Assembly: GCF_950295315.1 (NCBI RefSeq)
Contig: NC_080171.1
Location: 34,092,361 to 34,156,360, forward strand
Length of the DNA: 64,000 bases
Direction of reading: 5' to 3'
Source of the DNA: Erinaceus europaeus
Taxonomy: Eukaryota; Chordata; Mammalia; Eulipotyphla; Erinaceidae
Shown here: one piece after another, positions 21,205 to 30,962 of the stretch
How the letters are laid out: each line of letters starts with the position of its first letter
Numbering within the stretch: position 1 is the first letter of the stretch
Position numbers and translations under genes: made by a program
Notes under the pieces: model-generated
Databases searched by the model: none
What the model saw: the letters and a program-made list of their open reading frames with translations, nothing else
What the model was told of the DNA's origin: nothing

Positions 21205-21500
21205 GGGGCCAGGTGGTGGCATACTTGGTAGAATGCATATGTTACCATGTGCAAGGAGCTGGGTTTAAGTCCTCAGTTCCCACCTGCAGGGTGGGTGCTT
21301 CATGAGTAATGAAGTGGTGTTGCAGGCTTCTCTCTCTTCCTCTACCTTCCTTCTCTCTCAATTGCTTTCTGTCTCTATAAGAAAGCAAGAAAGAAGAAGA
21401 AGAAAGAAAGGAGGCATAATAGACCAATTAGGAGTGGTGGATTTGCTGTGTAGGCACCAGGCCTCACTGATAACCTTGGTGGCAATAAATAAATAAATCC
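21205..21500 (+). mobile_element. ERI-type SINE with long 3' module
   Basis: Head GGGGCCAGGTGGTGGCATAC, B-box-like GGGTTTAAGTCC, CACCTGCAGGG segment, CT-rich body, GAAAG-rich stretch (21381-21410), then the 3' module (CACCAGGCCTCACTGATAAC) and an AATAAATAAATAAAT tail. Confidence 0.8.
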
Positions 21501-21639
21501 ATCCATTTAAAAGTCTAACTTATTTCTTATGCTCAATATTTAATAACTGTGAAATGTATGGAGTTTAAAGAGACCACTGGGTCTGAGTAGATCTGTAGCA
21601 AAATGATTGATAAGTCATTTTTGAGAAATTGAGACAATC

Positions 21640-22105
21640 CTTTTTTTTATTTAAGAAAGGATTAATTAACAAAACCATAGGGTAGGAGGGGTACAACTCC
21701 ACACAATTCCCACCACCCAATCTCCATATCCCACCCCCTCCCCTGATAGCTTTCCCATTCTCTATCCCTCTGGGAGCATGGACCAGGGTCATTGAGAGTT
21801 GCAGAAGGTAGAAGGTCTGGCTGAACATGGGCGTTGACTGGTCGGTCCATACTCCCAGTCTGCCTCTCTCTTTCCCTAGTAGGGTGGGTCTCTGGGGAAG
21901 CAGAGCTCCAGGACATATTGGTGGGGTCTTCAATCCAGGGAAGCCTGGCCTGTATCCTGATGGCATCTGGAACCTGGTGATTGAGAAGAGAGTTAACATA
22001 TGAAGCCAAACAAATTGTTGAGCAATCATGGACCCAAAGCTTGGAATAGTGGAGAGGAAGTGTTGGGGAGGTACTCACTGCAAACTTTAGTGTACTTCTG
22101 CTTTC

Positions 22106-22168
<63 letters not shown>

Positions 22169-22170
22169 TT
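21640..22170 (-). mobile_element. 5'-truncated L1 long-3'UTR insertion
   Basis: Minus-strand copy closely matching the distal ~470 bp of the element at 1675-3101. It ends in a T-rich (tail) start at 21642-21650. At its far end, GGTATATATTTTGC of other copies has become a long (TA)n tract. The overlapping minus frames (21565-22029, 21662-22180) follow this non-coding repeat and recur in other copies with different lesions. Confidence 0.82.
22110..22165. repeat. (TA)n microsatellite
   Basis: About 28 TA units. They replace the short TATATAT of the parent L1 3'UTR sequence (compare 44877-44884), so the array grew inside the retroposon. Confidence 0.92.
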
Positions 22171-22323
22171 TTAAATACATTATCCTTTAAGGGGAAGTTC
22201 TGAAAGATATAAATCTCAGGACTTCCAAACTTTCAGGTAATTTTAAAAGATAAAATCTTATCATTCAGAATAAGATTTAATGATTTCTCTCAGTAGAAGT
22301 TTGATCCTCGAGGCTATCATTAC

Positions 22324-22453
22324 CTAAAAGTATTCGGGGCCACCTGTTTATTCCGCTCAATCTCCCGTCCATCATCAGCCTCTTGAATCTGAATTTGCCA
22401 TTTAACAAGACCAGGAGACTGATGTGGCATCATTAAAGTCGGGTCATAGATCA
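22324..22453 (-). CDS. Candidate coding exon B, unrecognised protein
   Basis: A 130-bp minus-strand block with exon-like ends: acceptor ...CCCTGGATTTAG before 22453 and donor AG|GTAATG after 22324. Between them one frame is open: 2 bases, 42 codons, 2 bases. It reads IYDPTLMMPHQSPG, then LVKWQIQIQEADDGREIERN and KQVAPNTF. Several CpG survive in AT-rich surroundings (GACCCGAC, GACGGGAG, GAGCGGAA, CCCCGAAT), as expected under coding constraint. The upstream phase fits exon A at 23111-23208, giving a Val codon across the join. I do not recognise the protein. A conserved non-coding element is the main alternative. Confidence 0.5.
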
Positions 22454-22499
22454 CTAAATCCAGGGAGAGATATCAGAGCGCCCCTGGAAATTGGATGTA

Positions 22500-23110
22500 G
22501 ATGGGTGTGAGGGAACTCATAGGCAAAAATAATTCATGTTTCTATAGGTTTTTTTTTTAAGCTATTCTAGAATAAAGTCTTAAAAGTTCAGTAACATAGG
22601 TTTGAAATATACATTTGAATTTAAGGCAAATTACTTCAATAGTTGATGCTTGGTTTTCCTGTTTCTAGAGTCTCTTGAACAAATTTCTAGGCCATCATCT
22701 CCGATAATATTGATGTTTCTTCTCCTTTTGTGAGGATGAATTGAAATGATGTTGTCAAACATGTAGTTCAGAGTCTGGCACTTAATAAGGAACTCAGTGA
22801 AAATTAGCTCTCTTCCTCTTGCTGGAACCAGCAGTCAATGAAACCTTAGAATTATCTTCCATAAATAATTTAAAGACTCCAGAAAGTCTTTCCCTATGTA
22901 GCAAAATTGTGGTGAAGTGGTTCCTATAAGATATTAGGTTTTAAACAGCTCTACTTGCCGAGTAAGTGATTCATAAAATTATATTTAAATAATTAAATAG
23001 CATTGAATTGCTTAGTGTGGTCTGACTGGATGCCAAATTGCACCCAACAAAATGATAATATGAATTTTAGCATAATCAATACTTTCCTATCCTTTCGAGT
23101 CCTGAGTTAC
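22500..23110. other. Possible intron between candidate exons A and B
   Basis: AT-rich DNA with a probable old MIR/L2-like remnant near 22760-22820 (CAGAGTCTGGCACTTAATAA). No other exon-like block seen. Confidence 0.35.
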
Positions 23111-23208
23111 CAACGTGCTTTGCTACTTCTTTGCTATTTAGCTTTTGCTCAGTGACTGTTTTGGGATTCTGCAAAAAAAAGTCCTTCTCCTGTTGAATTT
23201 TGATTTCC
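23111..23208 (-). CDS. Candidate coding exon A, unrecognised protein
   Basis: A 98-bp minus-strand block. The acceptor is TATATCAGACTGCAG before 23208 and the donor G|GTAACT after 23111. It holds 1 base, 32 open codons and 1 base. It reads EIKIQQEKDFFLQNPKTVTE then QKLNSKEVAKHV, a charged helix-like stretch. The frame stays open beyond the donor into GNSGLERIGKY before a stop, so the exon end rests on the donor and on phase agreement with exon B. The likely gene runs toward lower coordinates, with exon A before exon B and an intron of 657 bp. Function is unknown, and no other exon could be confirmed. Confidence 0.45.
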
Positions 23209-23236
23209 CTGCAGTCTGATATAATAAAGAATATGA

Positions 23237-23450
23237 GGGGGCCAGGTGGTAGCATACCTGGTTGAGCACACATGTTACAGTGAGCAAGGATCCAGGTTCA
23301 AGCCCCTGGTCCCCACCTACAGGGGAAAAACTTCACAAGTGGTGAAGCAGTGATGTAGGTGTCTCTCTCTGTCTCTCTTCTTCTCTATCACCCCCTTCCC
23401 TCTCAATTTCTGGCTGTCTCTATCAAATAAATAAAGATAATTAAAACAAA
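23237..23450 (+). mobile_element. ERI-type SINE, short form
   Basis: Head GGGGCCAGGTGGTAGCATAC, B box GGTTCAAGCCC (about 23296), the CACCTACAGGGG segment, CT body, and an ATCAAATAAATAAAGATAAT tail. An imperfect TSD (AAGAATATGAG / AAAAGTATGAG) flanks it. It lies just upstream of candidate exon A in minus-strand terms. Confidence 0.85.
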
Positions 23451-23837
23451 AAAAGAAAAAAAAGTATGAGTGGGATATTTCAGTGTGGTTGGATGGATTC
23501 CAAGGAGTTGTTGAATGATTGAGAAACTACTCCTAAAAGACAGTCTGGTCTGAGAACTGTAAGTCACCTGTAATTTTTTACAGTTAAACTGTCACTCTAT
23601 CTTAAACCCCATGATGATTTGAAAATCAGAATAAGTAACTTGCGAAATCGTGGTTAAATTGCCTGATGGTAACTGAGGCGTGGAGGAACCTTAGGGTAGT
23701 ATGCATATAAATTTGTATGACTGATGTGCTGTTCACTTTGAATTTTCTCCATATGGGCTACAGGTTCCCACCATTCTTTTTGAGTAGAACTTTACAATCA
23801 ACTTCTCAAAATGTCATTTATTAAAAAAAAAAATTTT
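23451..23837. other. Unique DNA, CpG-retaining
   Basis: No repeat found. A short minus-strand stretch near 23640-23690 keeps three CpG and a brief open frame but lacks a convincing donor, so it is not called an exon. Confidence 0.35.
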
Positions 23838-24076
23838 TTTTGACACAGGGTTATTTTTGGAACTCAGTGCTTTCATGACTTAGTCACTCTGCAATTCCCC
23901 CCCCCCCAGCTTTTCAGACAGAGGGTGAGAGACAGAGATTGAGAGGGAAGGGGAGACATAGAGAGAGGGAGATATTACTGTACTCCTCCACCATGGTGGC
24001 TTGGGGTTGGAACTCAGGTATTTGAGTTTGGTAGACAATGTGTGCAGTCTGTAGGTGTGCCACCTGCCAGTTCTAT
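23838..24076 (-). mobile_element. Old ERI-type SINE
   Basis: Minus-strand long-form SINE. The 3' module is near 23843-23900, then a C-run (23898-23909), a GA-rich body and a decayed head ending at 24076. Confidence 0.7.
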
Positions 24077-24134
24077 TTAAGTAAAAAAATTAATGAAATT
24101 TATATAACAAAGTCTAAAAAATAAACACTACGTT

Positions 24135-24512
24135 TTATTTTTTCTTCCAGAGTTATCACTGGGGTTTGGTGTTGGCACTTTGAATCCTGCTCCTAGTAGC
24201 CATTTTTTCCATTTTATTGAATAGCACAGAGAGAAATTGAGAGAGGAGGGGAAGATAAAAGAGGGAGTGAGAAAGATAGACACCAGGGTGGGGGTAGATA
24301 GCATAATGGTTATGCAAAAAGACTTTCATACCTAAGGCTCCAAAGTCCCAGGTTCAATCCCCTGTGCCCCCATAAACCAGAGCTGAGCAGTGCCCTAGTA
24401 AAAATAAATAAATAAAAATAAAGTAAAAAAACTAGTAATAAAAATAAAAGATAGAGGCCTGCAAACCTGCTTCATTGCTTGTGAAGTGTACCCTCTGCAG
24501 GTGGGGCTGCAA
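24135..24512 (-). mobile_element. ERI-type SINE interrupted by another SINE
   Basis: Minus-strand copy in two parts: 24135-24286 (3' module and body) and about 24448-24512 (CTGCAGGTGGGG segment). The break is at AAAGATAGA, which is repeated on both sides of the plus-strand SINE at 24289-24430. Confidence 0.75.
24289..24430 (+). mobile_element. Second-type tRNA-derived SINE, nested
   Basis: Head GGTGGGGGTAGATAGCATAA then TGGTTATGCAAAAAG, B-box-like GGTTCAATCCCC (24352), CAGAGCTGAGCAGTGCCCTA segment and an AATAAATAAATAAAA tail. It lies inside and is younger than the minus-strand SINE. Confidence 0.82.
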
Positions 24513-25462
24513 ATTCTTAAATGTCAACAAGTTATACGCTCTTTTATTCATATATTGCCCTCATTCTTATATTGCCCTTTCCCCACTAACATTACACCAT
24601 TTTAATTCAGCTATGTGATAGACATTGCTCATCTCTTCTAATATAGATATAATTGATTTCATTTAACAGAAAGACTTTTAGACTTAGATGGGATTTCACT
24701 AACTTTTTTATCCCAACAATTGTAGGTTGTGGCTAATATCTTCCAGACATCAGTAGATTCATGAATTCAGGGGGCATTTTTAACCCTACTCCCCTAATGG
24801 TTTGCTTATTTAAGTAATGGCTTCAGTCTTTATTAGAGATTAGCACATTAATTGAAACAATACTTATCCCTCTTGGTAAATGATGAATTGTTTTATTCTT
24901 TTGTCCTCAAGGCTGAAAAGTGATATGTGTACCCTTTGGTGAGTTCAGAAACCCTAAACAAAAGACTGTGTGTTACACTAGCAATTTGGTGAGAACAGGA
25001 ATAGTCCACTTATGTGCCCTTCTCTAATTTGTTGACAATTGTAAGACACAGATCAACGAGTTGATTACTTTCATGTTTAAGCAGGTCCAGGCTTACAATA
25101 CCTCTCTTTGGTGGCCTCTGCCTGTCAAAGAAAATGTGTTTACCCTTATTAGCTAAGTCAACAGACTAATGACACTGGGGTCTGTGAGGTCATCTTCATG
25201 ACACACTGAATGGAGCATTTATTTAGTGGGAACATTATCTTCCATATAAACAGTGTTTTTGTTCTTTCTTTTAAACAATGTTTTCTAGTTGCCTCAGGAC
25301 TCTTTATCTTCTGACACTCATTACTAAGAACTTATTACAAATTGATAAATAAAAAATGGGACTGTATAAGGTTGCACATTAAAGTGAAATATACCACAAG
25401 GCAGTTAATGGTTGAATCAGGGTCAAATATCAGAGGCTTGTAGTCAAGACTAGAAAGTATAA

Positions 25463-25466
<4 letters not shown>
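24513..25466. other. Single-copy-looking DNA
   Basis: No gene or repeat family recognised over 950 bp. Composition is AT-rich with scattered TAAT cores. Confidence 0.4.
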
Positions 25467-25531
<65 letters not shown>

Positions 25532-25560
25532 TGTGTCTGTGTCTGTGTGTGTGTGTGTGT
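25467..25560. repeat. (GT)n microsatellite
   Basis: About 94 bp of GT interrupted by CT units near 25499 and 25531-25545. It produces a spurious minus-strand Thr/His frame. Confidence 0.95.
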
Positions 25561-25679
25561 TCCATAGTTTTGGTTGGGGGCATTAAAACATATAAAAGAA
25601 TCATGTTCGGATGACCCTCTTTGATTATTACAATAATTGAAATAGAAATTTTATGTAAAGAGTTCAATGAACTCAGCAA

Positions 25680-25765
25680 TTAAAAAAAAAAAGACATGAT
25701 GGTGCTGGGGATTGAACCTGGGACCTCAGAGTTTCAGGCAGGAAAGTCTTCTTGCATACATTCAC
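25680..25765 (-). mobile_element. Third-type SINE fragment
   Basis: The sequence GGTGCTGGGGATTGAACCTG then GGACCTCAGAGTTTCAGG is the reverse complement of a tRNA-like head with B box GGTTCAATCCC. It ends at an A-run on the left. Confidence 0.6.
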
Positions 25766-25769
25766 TTGT

Positions 25770-25940
25770 TATGTAATTTTTATTATTAGTGACTTAACTG
25801 GTTTATAAAATTATAATATTTCAGGGGTTTGGCTTCATACCCATATATGTGTGTATATGTCACTATACCTACTGCCAAAGTCCTGTGCACACCTCCAACC
25901 CTCCCACCTCCAACCCTCCTACCTCCCTGCCAAGGAGATA
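25770..25940 (-). mobile_element. Old L1 3' end
   Basis: Minus-strand L1 tail (TATTAGTGACTTAACTGGTT) with the typical 3'UTR start of old hedgehog L1s. Further in is a CCTCC-rich stretch. Confidence 0.5.
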
Positions 25941-25944
25941 CTTT

Positions 25945-26990
25945 TATTTATTTTTTAATTTATTAGTGACTTAATATTGATTTAAAAATTTATAAGGTAA
26001 CAAGGGTATAATTCTGCACTGTTCCTACTACCAGAGTTCTATATTCCTATCCCCTCCATGGGAAGCTACAGTAGTTTTCCCAAGATCACAGATATGGGTT
26101 GACTATTTCTTTAAGTATCTATATTTACATTCATTTGCCCATTTTTTCCATGATCCCATTTTTTCTTCCTTTCTAAATCACACCTATACCTATTACAACT
26201 TCTGAATACCCTTCTTTTTTCTTCTCTCTCCTGATGGAGCTGGAGTTCAGAGCCTTGTTCATCTTCCGCCTATCATTTCTCCCCCTCTGGGAATATGGAC
26301 CAAAATTCTTTTTTGGGGTACAGAAGGTGGGAGTACTGGCTTCTCTAATTGCTTCTCTGCTGGACATGAGTATTGGCAGGTCAATCCATACCCCCAGCCT
26401 GTTTCTATCTTTCCCTAGTGCAGTAGGGCTCTGGAGAGGTGAAGTACTGGGAAACATTGGTGAGGTCGTCTGCCCAGAGAAGTCAGGATGAAATCATGAT
26501 AATATCTTCAACTTGGTGGCTGAAAGGTAGTAAGATATAAAGCAGGATAAAATGATTAATGAATAGGAACCAAAAAGTAAGAATAAAGCAGATGAGAATA
26601 GGGATGTTAAGGTGGAAAAAAGTGAGGAAGTCTATTTAAGGTATGTTCCTAGGGACCTATGACTATCATAGTTTTTTTTTTTTTTTTTTTAAGCTTGATA
26701 GCTAACATGGAGTTAGACAAAAATACTGTCTGAGAAGGTGGTGTCAGAGTTGAGAATAGGGCTAGAGAGTTAGATTAGGGCAAAGAGTAGCTGCCAATCT
26801 TAAAAAAAATGCTATGAATACAATTAACTGCTTACCCCATCCATCTGACTCAGGGCCCATATCTATTCCTATTTAGCATCAGAGCTTGTGTAACCTCTGA
26901 GTCCCTGTCAGTCTGTGCTAGCACTCCATGGTTACAGATGGGAACATTCTAGGCTGCAGTAATTTTTGGAACTGTCTTCCTTGCCAAGCA
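25945..26990 (-). mobile_element. Old L1 long-3'UTR copy
   Basis: About 1 kb of an older relative of the 1675-3101 element. Shared landmarks on plus are CTCCCCCTCTGGGAATATGG, GTACAGAAGGTGGGAGTACT, a TTGGCAGGTCAATCCATACC segment, CCTAGTGCAGTAGGGCTCTG and AGAAGTCAGGATG. A T-run at 26671-26690 interrupts it. It continues further into the 3'UTR than most copies. Confidence 0.7.
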
Positions 26991-27610
26991 GGTACTTTTA
27001 AAGTGAATGTATCTCCAGACTTGAGATTAATACTTGGCACCGGCATTTGTTGAATGGATTAATGAGTAAATTCTATTTCATTTTGTCACCTCCTCTACAT
27101 TTTCTCTATGGTTGTAGTTATTGAAAAAGTGTCATTATGAAGAATGTCATCAGAGCATGTAATCTTGCTTTTATCCTCATCTAGCCCCTCACCTGCTACC
27201 TGTTTACCTGTTTTTGTAGGTACAGTGGTGACATTGCTTCACAACATCTTAGTCAACAATGGATCACACATATGATATTAGTTAGTCTGAAGGGGCTATA
27301 AAGCCTAGGGAGACTATATAAATTTAGGTTTGTGAAAATACACTTCATTATGTTTATACAATGACTAAGTTATTTAACAATGCATTTCTTAGACGGTATC
27401 CTTGCCATTACATAATACACACCTATGTTAAGAAATTTGATCAAAATCATTAATACTTCTACATGCATTTTAGAAGCTGTGGTACCTCATTCACTTCTCA
27501 GGTCTTGGTCCTCACTTTAAATATTTTGCCAGTTGGGAGTTAGAAAGAAATAAAATCAGTAGATGTTTTATATGCATTTAGAATAAGAAATGAAGACTGT
27601 CTAATAAAAA
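26991..27610. other. Unique DNA, no gene
   Basis: No recognised repeat or exon-like frame over 620 bp. Confidence 0.4.
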
Positions 27611-27616
27611 ATCTTG

Positions 27617-27768
27617 TCTTTTTTATTTTTTAAAATTCTTTATTGGGGAACTAATGGTTTATAGTTGACAGTAAAATACAATAGTTTGTACATGTATAAT
27701 ATTTCCCAGTCTTCCATATAACAAAACAACCTCCACTAGGTCCTCCTCTGCCATCATGTTCCGGAATC
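27617..27768 (-). mobile_element. Short 5'-truncated L1 3' end
   Basis: Minus-strand L1 tail of the short-3'UTR lineage (CTTTATTGGGGAACTAATGG, TTTGTACATGTATAATATTT). Similar flanks (AATCTTGTCTTTT near 27610, AATCTTAGTCTTT near 27766) suggest an imperfect TSD. Confidence 0.75.
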
Positions 27769-27789
27769 TTAGTCTTTCATATGTACATA

Positions 27790-28489
27790 TATACTCACTC
27801 ATGTGTTTTGAAGTTCTTGATGCAGATATGTAATAAAATTTACTAAGTAAAATTCCCTTGAATCAGCTTTAGTGATTATGCATGTAACATCTTTAATCAG
27901 AACATTATCTATATGCAAATGACACAAAATAACTTTAAGAGTGATTGAAGGTAGGAAAATTTCTTTAGCAAATGATAGTTTGTTGTTCTTCTACTAGGTA
28001 TGTTGTAACAGTGGCAGACATTAGTCTGGTATATTTAAATAATTGCTAATGCTGAATTAAGATTTTCCTAATTGAGGAGGTGTAACAGTAATTTTAGCAG
28101 TGAAAAGAAGTTAGTACTATGGTTTTCTTGGCTTAGATATGAGAGAGTTCTTTAGCTGGCTTCATATTGACCTCTGCAAAGATTTCATAGCAACCGCAGA
28201 AGCCAATTCAATTCTCTAAATTAGGGATCTCATTACTCACCTTTGGCAGTTTAGGTAATTCCAGAGGGATCTATTTCCTTCTTCACTTTGATTGGTTCTA
28301 GAAAATACAGGGGAGAATGAAGGGCTGCTTAGAGATGGGTTGGATTCATTTAAAGTTGGGGGGGGTCATTCCTCTCTATTTTATGGCTTACTGAGTTATC
28401 CCTTACAGGTAAGGGAAGAATGATAAAATGTTAGATGCCATAATCATGCAAGTAAAAATATTAGTCTTATGTTCAATCAGTGAGACTTT
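27790..28489. other. Unique DNA, possible conserved non-coding element
   Basis: Repeat-free stretch. Near 27900-27920 is an octamer-like TATGCAAATGAC, and TAAT cores cluster at 28020-28080. Regulatory role is inference only. Confidence 0.3.
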
Positions 28490-28502
28490 GATGATGTATA
28501 TC

Positions 28503-28742
28503 TTGAGAGCTTGTTTGGAGGTTCTAGCAGGGGAGCGCAGCTACTCATATACCCTCAATCAAAGATCCATCTCTGTTCAGGGAAGGCTGTCTTTTTTGAC
28601 CAATGGAATGCACAGCTTCTGGAGGGACGCACATGAAGTGGTGAGGGAGGAAGGGGACACCCACCTAGCCAGCCAGATCAGCCAAATCAACCCTGGCGAT
28701 CAGTGGTGTGACTGATGTCGCAGCCAGATCGCCCTCACATCC
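28503..28742 (-). pseudogene. RN7SK pseudogene: 7SK RNA retropseudogene, 3'-truncated
   Basis: The minus strand starts exactly at the 7SK 5' end (GGATGTGAGGGCGATCTGGC). It then follows 7SK for about 233-240 of its roughly 330 bases (GGCTGATCTGGCTGGCTAGG; GTGTCCCCTTCCTCCCTCAC; GAGTAGCTGCGCTCCCCTGC; TAGAACCTCCAAACAAG), with many substitutions in the middle. 7SK is the Pol III RNA that sequesters P-TEFb. This copy lacks the 3' third, the T-run terminator and a poly(A) tail. A 20-bp TSD with one mismatch (28490-28509, 28743-28762) shows L1-type insertion. No transcription is expected. Confidence 0.93.
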
Positions 28743-28762
28743 GATGATGTATATCTTAAGAG

Positions 28763-29174
28763 TGGAACCGTAGTTTCTCTTCTATGATGACTGTTTGGAA
28801 TGAGCTAAGAGAGTTTAGGGTGTTTCTCAGATTTCTGAATGAGAGCATCCCCCCTGGAGTTTTTCTTTCAATCCTCTTCCTCTTTCCTAGAGCCCTTTAG
28901 TGTCACAAGTCTCCTGTCAGCAAAGGCTGTGATACATTGTATCAAAATAATGCTGTGGCTTTTGCATTTGATCCAAGAGTCAAAGCTTCTACTTAGGAAA
29001 GTTGTGGTTTGAGGGTGGAATCTCATGGTGGAAGTCTAGTGGCATGGTAACTGATTTTGTTATCATACATGAAAAAGAAAGTCTTCATAACAAACAAAAA
29101 ATAAGTATTTCTGACCATTGAGAAACTCCTTTTTCCACATGGACTTATCAAATTTGAAACTTTTTTCCTCTGGC
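28763..29174. other. Unique DNA, no gene
   Basis: Nothing recognised beyond the target locus of the 7SK insertion. Confidence 0.4.
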
Positions 29175-29350
29175 CACCATCTCCAATGTTGCTGTCTTTG
29201 CTCCTTCTCCCTCTTTTTTCCCCTTCCTTCTTTCCTTCCTTCCTCCCTCCCTCCTTCCCTTTTTCTCTTTCTCACTCCCTTTCCTTTTTCCTCTCTCTCT
29301 ATCTCTCTCTCTCCCTCCCTCCCTCTTTCTTTCCTTTTTCTCTTTTTCTG
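29175..29350. repeat. Polypyrimidine tract (CCTT/CT-rich)
   Basis: About 175 bp of almost pure C/T on plus (CCTTCC, CTCCCT and TCTC runs). Frames across it on both strands are low-complexity artefacts. Confidence 0.9.
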
Positions 29351-29810
29351 TTGTTAGGGTCTGGAGTGCAAAGGGGGGTAAGATAAAAGAAGGAAGGGAA
29401 AATGCCTTTATGGGGTTTGGCTTGGCAATGATCATCAGATAATATAATCAGTCAAACACTCAGAATTCTGAAGACGTATGTACCACTAGGCTTGTATAAT
29501 AACAGACCATCTTCTTCTTAGTCTTAAGTGATGTTATAGGAAACTTTATCATATTAGGAAAATGCCTTCAGTCAACCAGGCGGTTAGTGGTGATAGGGAA
29601 ACAAATATATCCAGGCATAATGAAGAAAGAAGATGGATAGCAACATCATGTATTAGCCTCCTGTAGCAAGACAGACAGAAGATATAAGTGTTTTACCACA
29701 AGGGCAGAGAAATTCACACAAAGGAACAAAAAGATGCTGTGTATAGTAAATTCTACTCAGCTGCTGAAAAGATGTGTCTGACTGTATGAATTACATGAAA
29801 TTAAAATGGG
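29351..29810. other. Unique DNA, no gene
   Basis: No repeat or coding evidence recognised. Confidence 0.4.
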
Positions 29811-30232
29811 AGGTTTTTTTTTGTTTGTTTGTTTGTTTTTGCCTCCAGGATTATTGCTGGGGCTCTGTGCCTGCACTCGAATCCATTGCTCCTGGAGGCC
29901 ATTCTTCCTTTTGTTACCCTTGTTGTTTATTGTTGTTGTTATTATTGTTGTTATTGCTGTCATTGTCATTGGATAGGACAGAGAGAAATTGAGAGAGGAG
30001 GGGAAGACAGAGAGGAGGAGAGAAAGATAGACACCTGCAAACCTGCTTCACCGCTTTGTGAGGCGAGCCCACTGCAGGTGGGGAGCCCCTGGCTCAAACT
30101 GAGATTCTTGTGCGGCTGCGCTACCTGCCGGCCCCCGCTTGTGAAGCAGCCCCTGTAGGTGGGGAGCTGGGGCTCAAACCAGAATCATTAAGCCGATCCT
30201 TGCCGTTAACCCGCTGCACTACCACTCGAAGC
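29811..30232 (-). mobile_element. ERI-type SINE with duplicated head
   Basis: Minus-strand long-form SINE. After the normal head (ending about 30137) a second head-like segment follows (about 30138-30232), again with the GTAGGTGGGGAGCTGGGGCT and CTGCACTACC landmarks. Short flanking repeats (TAAAATGGG at about 29802-29810, CTAAATGGG at about 30233-30241) bracket the whole unit, which suggests it arrived as one insertion. Confidence 0.7.
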
Positions 30233-30271
30233 CTAAATGGGTGTTCTTCCTTTATATAAAAATTTTACTAT

Positions 30272-30370
30272 GGAGGCTGGGCAGTGGCACACTGGGTTAA
30301 GCGCACATAGTACTAAAAGCAAGGACCCACACAATGATCTGGGCTTGAGACCCCGGCTCCCCACCTGCAG
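30272..30370 (+). mobile_element. SINE head, cut at the CACCTGCAG segment
   Basis: It starts GGAGGCTGGGCAGTGGCACA with a GGTTAAGCGCACA A-box region and breaks after CCCACCTGCAG. The next base belongs to an L1 fragment on the other strand, so this is a rearrangement junction. Confidence 0.8.
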
Positions 30371-30962
30371 AACATATGTGTACACAGATTTTTTTGGATG
30401 GATATGTTAGGTTCCTTAGGATATATCCTCAGGAGAGGAATTGCAGGGTCATAGGGTAGGTCCATTTCTAGCCTTCTGAGAATTCTCCAGACAGTTCTCC
30501 ACAGAGGTTGGACCAATTTACATTCCCACCAGCAGTGTAGGCAGGTTCCTTTGACCCCACATCCTCTCCAGCATTTGCTGCTGTTACCTTTTCTGATGTC
30601 TGACATTCTCACAGGAGTGAAGTGGTATCTCATTGTTGTCTTTATTTGCGTTTCTCTGACAATCGGAGACTTGGAACATTTTTTCATGTGTTTCTTGGCC
30701 TTTTGGATCTCTTCTGTGGTGAGTATTCTGTCCATGTCCTCCACCCCATTTTTGGATTATTTTTTTTTCTTGTTGTTGAGTTTGGCAAGCTCTTTAAATA
30801 TTTTGGTTATTAGCCTCTTGTCTGATGTATGGCATGTAAAGATCTTCTCCCATTCTGTGAGGGGTCTCTTGGTTTGGGTAGTGGTTTCTTTTGCTGTGAA
30901 GAAGCTTTTTAATTTGATGTAGTCCCATAGGTTTATACTTGCCTTAGTCTTTTTTGTAACTT
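30371..30962 (-). pseudogene. L1 ORF2 C-terminal fragment
   Basis: Minus-strand L1 ORF2 pieces: frame 30313-30744 includes the Cys-rich C-terminal motifs KKCSKSP, CWRGCGVKG and HCWWECKLVQPLW, and 30757-30966 holds the preceding segment ([18 protein letters not shown]). Both the RT core and the 3'UTR are missing. The two frames do not join without a break. It is a dead fragment. Confidence 0.9.

Noticed and set aside
23640..23690. CpG-retaining open stretch as an exon upstream of exon A
   Set aside because: There is no acceptable donor and the frame closes soon after.
29063..29435. Several frames on both strands over a CT-rich tract
   Set aside because: Low-complexity artefacts of a polypyrimidine run.
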